A DNA stretch of 64,000 nt from Amycolatopsis thailandensis (GCF_002234405.1 NZ_NMQT01000034.1:1-64000), one strand, 5' to 3'; positions 25,961-35,076 are shown, numbered from the stretch's first letter. Numbers and translations: made by a program. The notes: generated by a model not told the origin, from the letters alone.

Positions 25961-26609
25961 ACGCGATCGCGGCGACCAGCAGCCCGCCGCCCACCGGCAG
26001 CAGCGCCGGGACCAGCCGTTCGTCCTCCCGGAAGGCCCGCGCGACCTCGCGCAGCGCGAGCGTGTCCGGATCGCGTCGTGAGGGATCGGTCACCCTGGTG
26101 CCCGAGACGTTGTGAAAAGCCAGTATCCCGCCGGGCCGCAGCAGCGCGACGGCCTTCTCGTAGCAACTCGGGTACTCGATCGGCGCCGAATCGACGAACA
26201 CCAGGTCGTAGCCGCCCGGGGTGAGCCGGGGGAGGACGTCGAGCGCGCGGCCCATGATCAGCCGGGTTCGTCCCGGCGGGTACCCGGCCTCGCGGAACGC
26301 CGACCGCGCCGCCCGGTGGTACTCGGGCTCGATGTCGATCGAGGTGAGGATCCCGTCGTCGACCATGCCCCTGAGCAGGCACAACCCGCTCACCCCCGCC
26401 CCGGTCCCGACCTCGACCACGGCTTTCGCCCGCAGCGTCGTGGCGAGAAAACGCAGGGTCGCGCCCGCGCCCGCGCTCAGCGGACCGCATCCCAGATCGG
26501 CCGACCGCGCCCGCGCGGTGGCCAGTACCTCGTCGTCGGGGAGGTACCCGTCGACGAGGTCGGCGTCGGCGGCCTCGGCAGCCGAGCCCGCATGCGTCCC
26601 GGAATTCAC
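25959..26609 (-). CDS. Class I SAM-dependent O-methyltransferase (Rv1220c type)
   Basis: A 216-residue O-methyltransferase of the catechol-O-methyltransferase-like family. It has the SAM loop VEVGTGAGVSGLCL (about residues 61-74), the acidic SIDIEP and YDLVFVDSAPIEY. It is divergent from sigE, as its homologue is in M. tuberculosis. The substrate is unknown. The stop codon is shared with a family A repeat. Confidence 0.92.
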   Translation of the reverse strand: MNSGTHAGSAAEAADADLVDGYLPDDEVLATARARSADLGCGPLSAGAGATLRFLATTLRAKAVVEVGTGAGVSGLCLLRGMVDDGILTSIDIEPEYHRAARSAFREAGYPPGRTRLIMGRALDVLPRLTPGGYDLVFVDSAPIEYPSCYEKAVALLRPGGILAFHNVSGTRVTDPSRRDPDTLALREVARAFREDERLVPALLPVGGGLLVAAIA

Positions 26610-26787
26610 ACGCGGAGGTTAGCGCTGCCTATCGTCAAAAGAGCGAAGACTCCCTGGTACCGACTTCTCAGCCTCTTCTCAGTCCAGTCTCACTAGAAAC
26701 ATAAGCAGGCCGGACAGACTGGTCCTCGACAACGGGAACACCGTGCACATCGCCCGCGTTGGGTGGAGTAGTTGGGAGAAGACGCTG

Positions 26788-27408
26788 ATGGAGGTGCCTA
26801 CTTCCCCGATGCAGGACACGATGCAGGACCAGCACGCGGACCAGGTCACACCGGTGACGGTGGACGAGGCCGCATGGACGCCGCCCTCGTGGGACGAGGT
26901 CGTGCGTGAGCACGCGGACCGCGTGTACCGGCTGGCGTACCGCCTGACCGGTAACGCCCACGACGCCGAGGACCTGACGCAGGAGACCTTCATCCGGGTC
27001 TTCCGTTCTCTCGCGTCCTACAAGCCCGGCACGTTCGAGGGCTGGCTGCACCGCATCACCACGAACCTCTTCCTCGACATGGCCCGCCGCCGCTCGCGCG
27101 TGCGGATGGAAGGCCTCCCCGAGGACACCGATCGCATCGTCGGCGACGACCCGAGTCCCGAGCAGGTCTACTCGGACACGCACCTCGACCCGGACCTGCA
27201 GGCCGCGCTCGACGAGCTGCCGCCCGAGTTCCGCGCGGCTGTCGTGCTGTGCGACGTCGAAGGCCTCTCGTACGAGGAGATCGGCGCCACTCTCGGTGTC
27301 AAACTCGGCACCGTGCGCAGCCGGATCCACCGTGGCCGCCAGGCGCTTCGTGCTTCTTTGGAGCGTCGTCGCGCCGAGGCGCGTGAATCTGCGAAGGTGG
27401 GGGTATGA
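26788..27408 (+). CDS. sigE: ECF sigma factor SigE
   Basis: A 206-residue ECF sigma factor. Region 2 is [20 protein letters not shown], with core-binding and -10-recognition residues; region 4 is [20 protein letters not shown]. It is very close to mycobacterial SigE and sits in the same order (methyltransferase, sigE, rseA, htrA, tatB). It directs the envelope-stress response and is held by RseA. The ATG 26788 follows GGGAGAAG; an upstream ATG at 26743 would add 15 unlikely residues. The end overlaps rseA by 4 bases. Confidence 0.95.
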   Translation: MEVPTSPMQDTMQDQHADQVTPVTVDEAAWTPPSWDEVVREHADRVYRLAYRLTGNAHDAEDLTQETFIRVFRSLASYKPGTFEGWLHRITTNLFLDMARRRSRVRMEGLPEDTDRIVGDDPSPEQVYSDTHLDPDLQAALDELPPEFRAAVVLCDVEGLSYEEIGATLGVKLGTVRSRIHRGRQALRASLERRRAEARESAKVGV

Positions 27409-28109
27409 CCGCACCGCGAGGCTGGGGACTCCCCGAGTCGCATCTGCTTCCGGACGCCATCGTCGCCTTCGTGGACGGAGAGCTGACTCTCGGCGCCCAG
27501 GATCGCGCCTCGGCGCACATCGCCCGCTGCCAGTCCTGCGCGGGCGAGGTCGCCGCGCAGCGCCAGGCCGTCGCGGCCGTGAAGCAGGCGGGAGCCCCGT
27601 CGATGTCGGCGGGATTCCTGGCCAGCCTGTGCTCCATCCCGCAGAACACCGAACTCCCCGGCACGCCGGACAACCTGGCGATGACAGCGGACGGCCAGCT
27701 CGTGGCCATCCAGCGGCCGGACAGGGTCGCCGGCCTCCGCGACACCGGCGTACTGACCGGCAACGGGGTTCTGGGAGGCACAGCGCCGTTGGGATCGTCG
27801 ACGCCGCTGGGCCAGTCGCCGAACGTCCTCGGCGGCGGACGGTTCGGCCTCGCCCGGCGTAAATACGCGCAGGGCGCCGGAGTCGTCGTTTCGGGTCTGG
27901 TGCTGAGCGCCCTGGCCCTGGTCGCGACCTCGGGTGACGGCAGCGAAGAGCAGCCGAGCACGGGTTTAGTGCCGCCGCAGGGCGTCAACGCCGGTCTGCT
28001 GCCCGCGCAGCTGGGCGGCGCCAAGCCGGAATCGCCGCGCGGCCCCGCGCCGAGCACGACCACGAGCCCGAGCACGTCGAGCGTGCCCGTGCCCGTGTCG
28101 GCACGCTGA
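27405..28109 (+). CDS. rseA: Anti-sigma-E factor RseA
   Basis: A 234-residue anti-sigma factor with a zinc-binding ZAS motif H38-x3-C42-x2-C45 (HIARCQSC). A disordered middle, a probable membrane helix near residues 156-178 ([18 protein letters not shown]) and a Ser/Thr/Pro-rich tail follow. Redox change or proteolysis of such proteins frees SigE. ATG 27405 overlaps the sigE stop, so both are made in fixed ratio. Confidence 0.92.
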   Translation: MTAPRGWGLPESHLLPDAIVAFVDGELTLGAQDRASAHIARCQSCAGEVAAQRQAVAAVKQAGAPSMSAGFLASLCSIPQNTELPGTPDNLAMTADGQLVAIQRPDRVAGLRDTGVLTGNGVLGGTAPLGSSTPLGQSPNVLGGGRFGLARRKYAQGAGVVVSGLVLSALALVATSGDGSEEQPSTGLVPPQGVNAGLLPAQLGGAKPESPRGPAPSTTTSPSTSSVPVPVSAR

Positions 28110-28118
28110 CCCGCTTCG

Positions 28119-28775
28119 TCAGGGTTTGACGAAACAGATCGTCGCGCTCTTGAACTTCGAAGTCCCGTAGCTGGCGTAGGAGATGACTTCAGCCGTGCCT
28201 TCCTGGCACGGACTGTTCACCACGCTCATCTGCGGGAAGACCTCGCTGATCCTCAGCCGCGCCGAGCCGCAGTCCTTCAGCGGCGGCGGGGTCTTGCCCG
28301 AAATGTCGTCGAAGCACAACCCGACCTTGGCGTTGATCGCCAGGCACAGGGCGACGCCCTCCCCGCGCAGCGGCGTCGGGACGGCGTACTTGTAGAAGCC
28401 CTCTTTGCAGTCCCAGTCGCCCTTGTTCTTGCCGGTGAGGCTCACCGCGTACGGGGCTTGAGGCGAATCGCACGGCGTCTTGACCGCGTCGGCCTCCTTG
28501 CCGGATCCGGTCAGCACGACGCAGTCGCCTTCGGTCAGCTTCCCCGCCTGCTTCTCCGGGCCGGAGACCGCCTTCATGACGAAGATCAGGCCGAGCCCGC
28601 CGCCGACCACGACGAGCGCGGCGACCAGCAGCAGCACCTTCACCTTGGTGGACAAGCCCTTCTTCTTGGGCGGCTGCTGTGGCCAGCCTTGCTGCTGTTG
28701 GGGCCACTGCTGCTGCGGCCATTGCTGGTGAGGGGCGTTCTGGGGCGGGAAAGGAGCCCCGGGGTTCTCCGACAT
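28119..28775 (-). CDS. Membrane-anchored secreted protein with Gln/Pro-rich N-terminus
   Basis: A 218-residue protein. Residues 1-40 are rich in Q, P and W, then comes one membrane helix (VKVLLLVAALVVVGGGLGLIF). The extracytoplasmic domain has several cysteines (GDCVVLTG, KTPCDSPQAPYAV, GVALCLAINAKVGLCF), suggesting disulfides. The pattern resembles actinobacterial LppU/SCO3933-like extracellular domains. It is inserted on the opposite strand between rseA and htrA. Function unknown. Confidence 0.78.
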   Translation of the reverse strand: MSENPGAPFPPQNAPHQQWPQQQWPQQQQGWPQQPPKKKGLSTKVKVLLLVAALVVVGGGLGLIFVMKAVSGPEKQAGKLTEGDCVVLTGSGKEADAVKTPCDSPQAPYAVSLTGKNKGDWDCKEGFYKYAVPTPLRGEGVALCLAINAKVGLCFDDISGKTPPPLKDCGSARLRISEVFPQMSVVNSPCQEGTAEVISYASYGTSKFKSATICFVKP

Positions 28776-28932
28776 GGCCGTCAGAGTGCCACAAGTGAGA
28801 CATGCTGTCTCGAAGTGTCACATTTCTTGGCCGTTCCGGGGAATCAACGCGCACTTCACCGTGGTCACGGCAGAATCCAGGTCGAGGCTTGGCGTACTCT
28901 CGCGTCGGCCAACCTGATCTCAGCCCCGGGGA

Positions 28933-30477
28933 ATGATGACCGAGCAGCCGAACGCGAATCCGCAGCAGCCTGGTGAACCGGCGGGCGATCGGCTGGCGCC
29001 GCGCCCGCTGGCCCGGCCCGCCGTCGATCCGGCGCAGGCGGCCACGTTCGGCAGGCCGCGCGGCGTCGACGGCGCCTTCGACAGGGTGTACCAGCCCGGT
29101 TCGAACGGTCAGGCCGCGTCGAACCTGAACCTGGCGCCGCCGACACCGGAATCGCTCGCCGAGGCCTTCCGTCGCCCGCCGGGCGCCGAAGGTGTCGTGC
29201 TGGAGCGGCCGCACGGGACCAACGGATCCGAACCGGCCGCGGACGGCGCCGACGGTCCGCTCTGGACCACGACCTCGGACCCGTGGCGCGATCCCGGCTC
29301 CGGCGCGGTGCTCGCCGGACCCGCCGTGCAGCAGGACTCGGACGAGGAGAAGGACGCGAAGCGCCCGCAAGGTGCGCTGCTGAGCCTTCCCGAGGTCCTC
29401 TTCGGGCGGCGTGTGCAGACGAAGGCGCTGGCGATGCTCGCCGCCGTCGCGCTGGTCATCGGCGCGGCGGGCGGGCTGATCGGCTGGTGGTTCGCCGACA
29501 CCGGTACCGAACTGACCGGTCAGGCCAGCATCTCCGAGGCCGACGCGGCCAAGGAGCGTCCGGCGGGCTCGATCGCGGACATCGCCCACCGGGTGGCGCC
29601 CGCGGTGGTCTCGCTCGAAGTGTTCAAGCCCGGCGCGGACGCCGGTCAGCAGGGCTCCGGCGTCGTCATCGACAACCAGGGCTACGTGCTCACCAACGAG
29701 CACGTGATCTCCGCCGCGACGACCGACTCGGCCACCAAGGTCACCGCCGTGTTCTTCGACGGCAAGCGCGTCGAGGCGAAGGTCGTCGGCGCCGACGCCA
29801 AGACCGACCTGGCCGTGGTCAAGGTCGACGTCAAGAACCTGACCGCGCTCCAGGTCGGGAAGTCGGCCGACCTCGCCGTCGGCGACTCGGTGATCGCCGT
29901 CGGCTCGCCGCTGGCGCTGCAGAACTCGGTCACCGCCGGCATCGTGAGCGCGCTCAACCGCCCGGTGACCGCGGGCGGCGACGGCGGCAGCGCACCGGTC
30001 ATCTACGAGGCCATCCAGACCGACGCCGCGATCAACCACGGCAACTCGGGCGGCGCGCTCGTCGACGCGACCGGCGCGCTGGTCGGGATCAACTCGGCGA
30101 TCCGCTCGTCGAGCGCGGAGGGCGGCAGCATCGGCATCGGCTTCGCCATCCCCAGTGACTACGCGGTGAAGATCGCGAAAACACTGATCAAGGACGGCAA
30201 GGTCGTCCACCCCGACATCGGCATCAACGCTTCGTCCACTGTCGCGGGCTCCAGCACCATGGGCGCGCAGGTGCGCAACGTCGCCCCCGGCGGCCCCGCC
30301 GCGTCGGCCGGGATCAAGGAAGGCGACGTGATCACCGAAGTCGCAGGTCGGCTCGTGCGCGACTCGGCGGAACTGCTCGTCGCGGTCCGCGCGCGCGAAG
30401 TCGGCGAAGTGGTTCCTGTCCGCCTTGTCCGGGATGGGTCTTCACTGATGGTGGACGTGAAACTGGCCTCGGACTAG
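28933..30477 (+). CDS. htrA: HtrA-type serine protease with PDZ domain
   Basis: A 514-residue membrane-anchored trypsin-like protease of the DegP/HtrA family. An N-terminal disordered cytoplasmic region precedes a membrane helix at about 165-185. The protease triad is H257 (TNEHV), D292 (TDLAVV) and S372 (GNSGGAL), and the PDZ domain is at about 425-510. It follows sigE-rseA; in mycobacteria HtrA degrades or regulates envelope-stress components. ATG 28933 is chosen; the adjacent ATG 28936 has slightly better spacing to GGGG. Confidence 0.94.
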   Translation: MMTEQPNANPQQPGEPAGDRLAPRPLARPAVDPAQAATFGRPRGVDGAFDRVYQPGSNGQAASNLNLAPPTPESLAEAFRRPPGAEGVVLERPHGTNGSEPAADGADGPLWTTTSDPWRDPGSGAVLAGPAVQQDSDEEKDAKRPQGALLSLPEVLFGRRVQTKALAMLAAVALVIGAAGGLIGWWFADTGTELTGQASISEADAAKERPAGSIADIAHRVAPAVVSLEVFKPGADAGQQGSGVVIDNQGYVLTNEHVISAATTDSATKVTAVFFDGKRVEAKVVGADAKTDLAVVKVDVKNLTALQVGKSADLAVGDSVIAVGSPLALQNSVTAGIVSALNRPVTAGGDGGSAPVIYEAIQTDAAINHGNSGGALVDATGALVGINSAIRSSSAEGGSIGIGFAIPSDYAVKIAKTLIKDGKVVHPDIGINASSTVAGSSTMGAQVRNVAPGGPAASAGIKEGDVITEVAGRLVRDSAELLVAVRAREVGEVVPVRLVRDGSSLMVDVKLASD

Positions 30478-30531
30478 CGAGTCCGTGCGGGTACCCTGAA
30501 CGGGAAGACGCCGAGGCGGAGGTTCACACGG

Positions 30532-30969
30532 GTGTTCGAGAGTGTCGGCTGGGGAGAGATCCTCATCATCGTCGTCGCGGGTCTTTTCATCCTCGGTCCG
30601 GAAAGGCTGCCCGAAGCGGCGGCCTGGGTCGCGAAGAGCGTCCGCAAGGTCCGCGACTTCGCGACCGGGGCCAAGACGCAACTGCGCGAGGAGATGGGCC
30701 CGGAGTTCGACCAGCTGCGCAAGCCGCTGGAGGACCTGCGAGGCCTGCGGAACTTCGACCCGAAGCGGGTCGTGACCCAGCACCTGTTCGACGGTGACAC
30801 GGATCCGCTGGGGCTCAACAACGTCAACGGCACCAATGGTGCCAACGGTTCCCATGGCACGAACGGTGCCAACGGGGCGTCGAAGCCCAACGGCTACCCG
30901 GCGACGGCTTCGCAGCCCGAGCCGCTGAAGCCGGGTGAACGCCCCCCGATCGACCCCGACGCCACCTGA
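30532..30969 (+). CDS. tatB: Twin-arginine translocase subunit TatB
   Basis: A 145-residue TatB: one N-terminal membrane helix ([20 protein letters not shown]), the conserved glycine-proline hinge and an amphipathic helix ([20 protein letters not shown]). The tail has an unusual Asn-Gly repeat ([17 protein letters not shown]), probably disordered. TatB forms the substrate-receptor complex with TatC for folded-protein export. The GTG 30532 follows GGCGGAGG. It is in the same position as mycobacterial tatB after htrA. Confidence 0.94.
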   Translation: MFESVGWGEILIIVVAGLFILGPERLPEAAAWVAKSVRKVRDFATGAKTQLREEMGPEFDQLRKPLEDLRGLRNFDPKRVVTQHLFDGDTDPLGLNNVNGTNGANGSHGTNGANGASKPNGYPATASQPEPLKPGERPPIDPDAT

Positions 30970-30985
30970 CCCAGGCTTTCGCCCT

Positions 30986-31053
30986 CATGCATTTAGTCCT
31001 CTGGATGCGATCCTTGCGCGTGCAAGTACCGCATCCAGAGGACTAAATGCATG
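30986..31053. repeat. 68-base palindrome, family F copy 1
   Basis: Perfect 24-base arms (CATGCATTTAGTCCTCTGGA...) enclose a second stem CTTGC-GCGT-GCAAG, giving a two-tier hairpin. It lies between the converging tatB and mrp genes and may end both. Confidence 0.94.
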
Positions 31054-31066
31054 GGGAGGAGCGGGG

Positions 31067-32221
31067 TCAGCGGCCCGCGGGGGTGACGTTCAGCATCATC
31101 CCGGCCAGCCCGCGCGCCCGGACGGTCAGCTTCTTCGCCGCCTCCTTGAGCACCAGCGACGCCGGGGCGTCCGGCTCGGCCAGCACGATCGGCGTGCCCG
31201 AGTCGCCGTTGGAGACCACGCGCGGGTCCATCGGGACCTGCCCGAGCAGCGGCACGGTCGAGCCGACCGACTTCGACAGTGAGTCCGCCACGGACTGCCC
31301 GCCACCGGCGCCGAAGATCTCCATCTTCTGCCCGTCGGGCGTCTCCAGCCACGACATGTTCTCGATGACCCCCGCGACCCGCTGCCGCGTCTGCAACGCG
31401 ATCGCGCCCGCGCGCTCGGCCACCTCGGCGGCCGCCTGCTGCGGGGTGGTGACGACCAGGATCTCCGCGTTCGGGATGAGCTGCGCCACCGAGATCGCGA
31501 TGTCACCGGTGCCCGGCGGCAGATCCAGCAGCAGGATGTCGAGGTCGCCCCAGAACACGTCGGCGAGGAACTGCTGCAGCGCGCGGTGCAGCATCGGCCC
31601 GCGCCACACCACGGGGGTGTTGCCCGGGGTGAACATGCCGATCGAGATGACCTTCACGCCGTGCGCCTGCGGCGGCATGATCATGGTGTCGACCTTGGTC
31701 GGCTTCTCCCGCGTGCCGAGCATCCGCGGCACCGAGTGCCCGTAGATGTCCGCGTCGACCACGCCGACGGAAAGTCCGCGTTCGGCCATCGCGGCCGCGA
31801 GGTTCACCGTCACCGACGATTTGCCGACGCCGCCCTTGCCCGACGCGACGCAGTAGACGCGCGTCAGCGAGCCGGGCTGAGCGAACGGGATCACCGGCTC
31901 CGCGGCGTCACCGCGCAGCGATTTTCGCAGCTCGGTGCGCTGCTCGTCGCTCATCACGTCGAGCTCGACCCGGACGTCGCTGACGCCGGGGAGCTTCTTG
32001 ACGGCTTCGGTGGTGTCGTTGGTCAGCGTCGCCTTCAGCGGGCAGCCGGCGACCGTCAGGTAGATCCCGACGACGACCACACCGTCCGAGCCGACCTCCA
32101 CGTCCTTGACCATGCCGAGTTCGGTGATCGGTTTCTTGATCTCCGGGTCGTACACGGCCTTCAGCGCGGTGCGGACATCGTCGACGCTGGGGAGTTGCTG
32201 CGTACTGGTCACAGCGTCCAT
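31067..32221 (-). CDS. mrp: Mrp/ApbC-type Fe-S cluster carrier ATPase
   Basis: A 384-residue P-loop protein. The N-terminal MIP18/DUF59 domain (about 1-95, with AGCPLKAT) precedes a ParA-like ATPase with deviant Walker A ASGKGGVGKSS and the switch DLPPGTGDIAISV. The family handles iron-sulphur cluster delivery. The C-terminal CxxC pair of E. coli Mrp is absent here (ENMSWLETPDGQKMEIFG), so any cluster contact must use other residues. ATG 32221 is chosen; the DUF1003 gene ends one base upstream. Confidence 0.94.
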   Translation of the reverse strand: MDAVTSTQQLPSVDDVRTALKAVYDPEIKKPITELGMVKDVEVGSDGVVVVGIYLTVAGCPLKATLTNDTTEAVKKLPGVSDVRVELDVMSDEQRTELRKSLRGDAAEPVIPFAQPGSLTRVYCVASGKGGVGKSSVTVNLAAAMAERGLSVGVVDADIYGHSVPRMLGTREKPTKVDTMIMPPQAHGVKVISIGMFTPGNTPVVWRGPMLHRALQQFLADVFWGDLDILLLDLPPGTGDIAISVAQLIPNAEILVVTTPQQAAAEVAERAGAIALQTRQRVAGVIENMSWLETPDGQKMEIFGAGGGQSVADSLSKSVGSTVPLLGQVPMDPRVVSNGDSGTPIVLAEPDAPASLVLKEAAKKLTVRARGLAGMMLNVTPAGR

Positions 32222-32222
32222 G

Positions 32223-32732
32223 TTACGTACCGGTAGGCGTGCGGTCGGGTTTGGCCTTGCGCGGCTTGACGTCAAGATCCTCTCGGAGCCTGTCGAGCTC
32301 ACCCCGCAGGAAGTCCCGCGTGGCGACCTCGCCGAGCGCGATCCGCAGCGACGCCAGCTCCCGCGCGAGGTATTCGGTGTCCGCCTTCGTCTGCGCGGCG
32401 CGGTTCCGGTCTTCGTCCAGCGAGACGCGGTCGCGGTCGTCCTGCCGGTTCTGCGCCAGCAGGATGAGCGGCGCGGCGTACGCGGCCTGCGTCGAGAACG
32501 CCAGGTTCAGCAGGATGAACGGGTACGGGTCCCACTGCAGCGAGACCGCGACCAGGTTCAGCACGATCCAGACGATGACGATCAGCGTCTGCCAGAACAG
32601 GTACTTGCCGGTGCCGAGGAACCGCGCGATCCGTTCGGTGAACCGGCCGAACGAGTCGGGGTCGATGTTCAGCCTGAACCGGCTCTGGCCGCGGGGCTGG
32701 TCGAGCCGCCGCCCGGATGTCAGTTCAGGCAC
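32223..32732 (-). CDS. DUF1003 membrane protein
   Basis: A 169-residue protein with the DUF1003 pattern: NIDPDSFGRFTERIARFLG, two helices (FWQTLIVIVWIVLNL and PFILLNLAFSTQAAYAAPLI), NRQDDRDR and a coiled-coil tail. It overlaps the upstream CBS-protein gene by 8 bases. The same adjacency exists in mycobacteria (Rv1231c-Rv1232c), which suggests the two act together. Confidence 0.9.
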   Translation of the reverse strand: MPELTSGRRLDQPRGQSRFRLNIDPDSFGRFTERIARFLGTGKYLFWQTLIVIVWIVLNLVAVSLQWDPYPFILLNLAFSTQAAYAAPLILLAQNRQDDRDRVSLDEDRNRAAQTKADTEYLARELASLRIALGEVATRDFLRGELDRLREDLDVKPRKAKPDRTPTGT

Positions 32733-34032
32733 GTTCGGCCTCCTCGGTCTCTTCGGTGATCTCGCCGGTGATGTCGTGCAGGCCGGTTTCGCGCCAGTCC
32801 TCCGGGAGCAGGTGGTCGAGCACGTCGTCGACGGTGACCGCGCCGAGCAGGTGGTCCTCGGTGTCCACCACCGGCCCGCAGGTGAGGTTGTAGGCGGCGA
32901 AATAGCGGGTGACCTCGGACAAGGTGGCGTTCGGTCGCAGCGCGGGCAACTGCGAGTCGACGGCGCTCGCCACCATCTCCGCGGGCGGTTCTCGCAGCAA
33001 CCGCTGGAAGTGGACGACGCCGACGAAGCGCCCTGTCGGCGTCTCCGTCGGCGGACGGCAGACGAACACCATGCTCGCCAGCGCCACCGGGAGGTCCGCG
33101 TTGCGGATGTGCGCGAGCGCCTCCGCGATCGTGGCGTCCGGCGTCAGCACCACCGGCTCAGGCGTCATCAGACCGCCCGCGGTGTCGGAGGAGTACTCCA
33201 GCAGCCGCTTCACCGGCGCCGACTCCTCGGGTTCCATCAGCTCCAGGAACCGGTTCTGCTCGGCGGGCGCCAGCTCGGCCAGCAGGTCGGCGGCGTCGTC
33301 GGGGTCCATCGCCTCGAGGATGTCGGCCGCCCGCTCCTCGGCGAGGTAGGACAGCAGTTCTTTCTGGTCGTCCTCGGGCAGTTCCTCGATGACGTCCGCG
33401 AGGTGCTCGTCGTCCATCGCGTCGGCGACTTCGTGCCGCCGCTTCAGAGGCAGGTCACGGACCGTGGCGGCGACGTCGGCCGGGCGCATGGTGTCGAACA
33501 GCATCAGCAGCTGCGCCGCGCCCTGGGTCTGGCCGGTCAGGTCGGTGAGCCCGAGCCCGGACACCTCCGACCAGGGCAGCACCTGCATCGCCGACCGACG
33601 CCTGCCGAGGCCGAGCCTGCTGGACCGTTCGCGGATCGCGAGTTTCGCGAGCACCCAGTCCCGCGTCCGCGTCGGCTCCATGCCGGCGTCGACGACGGTG
33701 ACCCGGGTGTCGGAACCCGCGAGCGTGGCGTACGCGTCGAACAGCTGCCCGACCACCAGCACCTCGTTGGGCCGCTGATGGAAGCGCCGCATGTTCACCG
33801 ATCCGGTGGCGAGCGTGACCGCGCTGGGCTCGATCGACGTCACGCGCAACATCGGCACGAACACGCGGCGCCTCGTCGTCAGCTCGACCACGATGCCCAG
33901 GATCCGCGGCGGCTGCTGGTCGAGGCGCAGGCCCGCGACTAGGTCGCGGACCTTGCCGATCGATTCGCCATCGGGTCCGAAAACCGGCAAACCGGCCAGC
34001 TGAGCTGCGAATACCCTGTTCACGGCTGCCAT
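32725..34032 (-). CDS. PRC-barrel / MgtE-N / CBS-pair protein (Rv1232c type)
   Basis: A 435-residue soluble protein. An N-terminal PRC-barrel-like region covers about 1-130. An MgtE intracellular N-domain follows (ATVRDLPLKRRHEVADAMDD; DPDDAADLLAELAP), and two CBS domains lie toward the C-terminus (DTAGGLMTPEPVVLTPDAT; GPVVDTEDHLLGAVTVDDV). It has no MgtE channel helices, so it is not a transporter alone. It may sense Mg2+ or nucleotides and act on the DUF1003 partner. ATG 34032 chosen. Confidence 0.9.
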   Translation of the reverse strand: MAAVNRVFAAQLAGLPVFGPDGESIGKVRDLVAGLRLDQQPPRILGIVVELTTRRRVFVPMLRVTSIEPSAVTLATGSVNMRRFHQRPNEVLVVGQLFDAYATLAGSDTRVTVVDAGMEPTRTRDWVLAKLAIRERSSRLGLGRRRSAMQVLPWSEVSGLGLTDLTGQTQGAAQLLMLFDTMRPADVAATVRDLPLKRRHEVADAMDDEHLADVIEELPEDDQKELLSYLAEERAADILEAMDPDDAADLLAELAPAEQNRFLELMEPEESAPVKRLLEYSSDTAGGLMTPEPVVLTPDATIAEALAHIRNADLPVALASMVFVCRPPTETPTGRFVGVVHFQRLLREPPAEMVASAVDSQLPALRPNATLSEVTRYFAAYNLTCGPVVDTEDHLLGAVTVDDVLDHLLPEDWRETGLHDITGEITEETEEAERA

Positions 34033-34076
34033 GCCCGAAGGCTATCGGCTCCGGGGGCCCGAGACGATTCGTGTGA

Positions 34077-34988
34077 TCACCGCAATGCCCACGCGGCGAT
34101 TTCGGGGACGGCGGCGTAGGCCGGGTCTTCGGCGAGGCTCTCGCGTGAGGCACCCTCGGCGAGGTCCTCGTACAACCAGGCCCAGTTCTGCACCGCGCGC
34201 ACGAGTGTCCACGCCCGCGCGCGTTCGGCGTCGACACCGGCCGCCGCGCTGAACCACTCGATCTTGTCGTCCATTGTGGACTCTTTCGCGCGGTTCCAGA
34301 GAATCGAGATCGCGCCGAACTCCAGGTCACCCGAAAGCGGCTTCGGGTCGATCACCAGCCACGGCTCGCGTTCGCCGGCGAGGACGTTCTCGAAGTGCAG
34401 GTCCTCGTTCACCATCAGCTCACCGGCTTCCGGACCGAGGTGCACGCAGATCTCCACGGCCGCGTCGATGTACTTGCGCTCGAACGGCTCGCCCAGTTCG
34501 CTCCAGGTCTCCGGCAGTTCGGTGACCAGCTCCGCGGCTTCCTCGCGAAGAGATCGCTGCAACGCCGAGGGAGCGGGGACGGCCAGCCGCCGAGCCAGCG
34601 CGCCGACCGTCTCGACGGCCTGCCGGATCGGCTCGGTTTCGAGCGACCGGGTGGCATCGAGCCGCTCCAGGAGCAGCACGCCGTCCTCGGCGACGTTGTC
34701 GTACATCAGGACGGCGCCCTGACCGGCCCAAGTGGACAGTGCGAGCGGTTCGTCGTCGGATTCCTCGTGCGGCCAGCCGAGTTTGAGGATCGCGGAGGAG
34801 CCGTCCGCGCGGCGCACGGGCTGGGCGACGCCGACGAAGCCGTGCATGGCCTCGCCGTCGTACTCGAGTTGCCACTTGGCGGTGTACTTCTCGGCGAGGA
34901 ACGGGAGGGAGTCGAGCCATTCGGCGGCTCCGGGGCCGAGCTCGGCGGCGCGGTCGAGGAACTTGGGCGGGATCTTGAAACCGGTCAC
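34077..34988 (-). CDS. Aminoglycoside/hydroxyurea phosphotransferase-like kinase (APH(6) family)
   Basis: A 303-residue kinase-like protein of the APH(6)/hydroxyurea-kinase group. The catalytic loop reads NEDLHFENVL (H-x-D-x4-N type, with N in place of the usual H-G) and the metal-binding segment is IDPKPLSGDLEF. The start is GTG 34988. It stands alone with no antibiotic cluster, so an intrinsic kinase of unknown substrate is as likely as resistance. It is divergent from the slipin gene. Confidence 0.87.
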   Translation of the reverse strand: MTGFKIPPKFLDRAAELGPGAAEWLDSLPFLAEKYTAKWQLEYDGEAMHGFVGVAQPVRRADGSSAILKLGWPHEESDDEPLALSTWAGQGAVLMYDNVAEDGVLLLERLDATRSLETEPIRQAVETVGALARRLAVPAPSALQRSLREEAAELVTELPETWSELGEPFERKYIDAAVEICVHLGPEAGELMVNEDLHFENVLAGEREPWLVIDPKPLSGDLEFGAISILWNRAKESTMDDKIEWFSAAAGVDAERARAWTLVRAVQNWAWLYEDLAEGASRESLAEDPAYAAVPEIAAWALR

Positions 34989-35076
34989 GGATCCACCTTC
35001 GCAGGCCTGTCCACCGTGTTTCGCCCGTGACCCGCCGGGCGTACCGTGAACAGGGAGAACAACCCTGGGAGCAGCC

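Noticed and set aside
28189..30210. A 673-residue minus-strand frame over htrA
   Set aside because: The real gene is HtrA with an intact catalytic triad; the frame has only shadow composition.
32725..34032. MgtE magnesium transporter
   Set aside because: MgtE-N and CBS domains are present, but there are no membrane helices.
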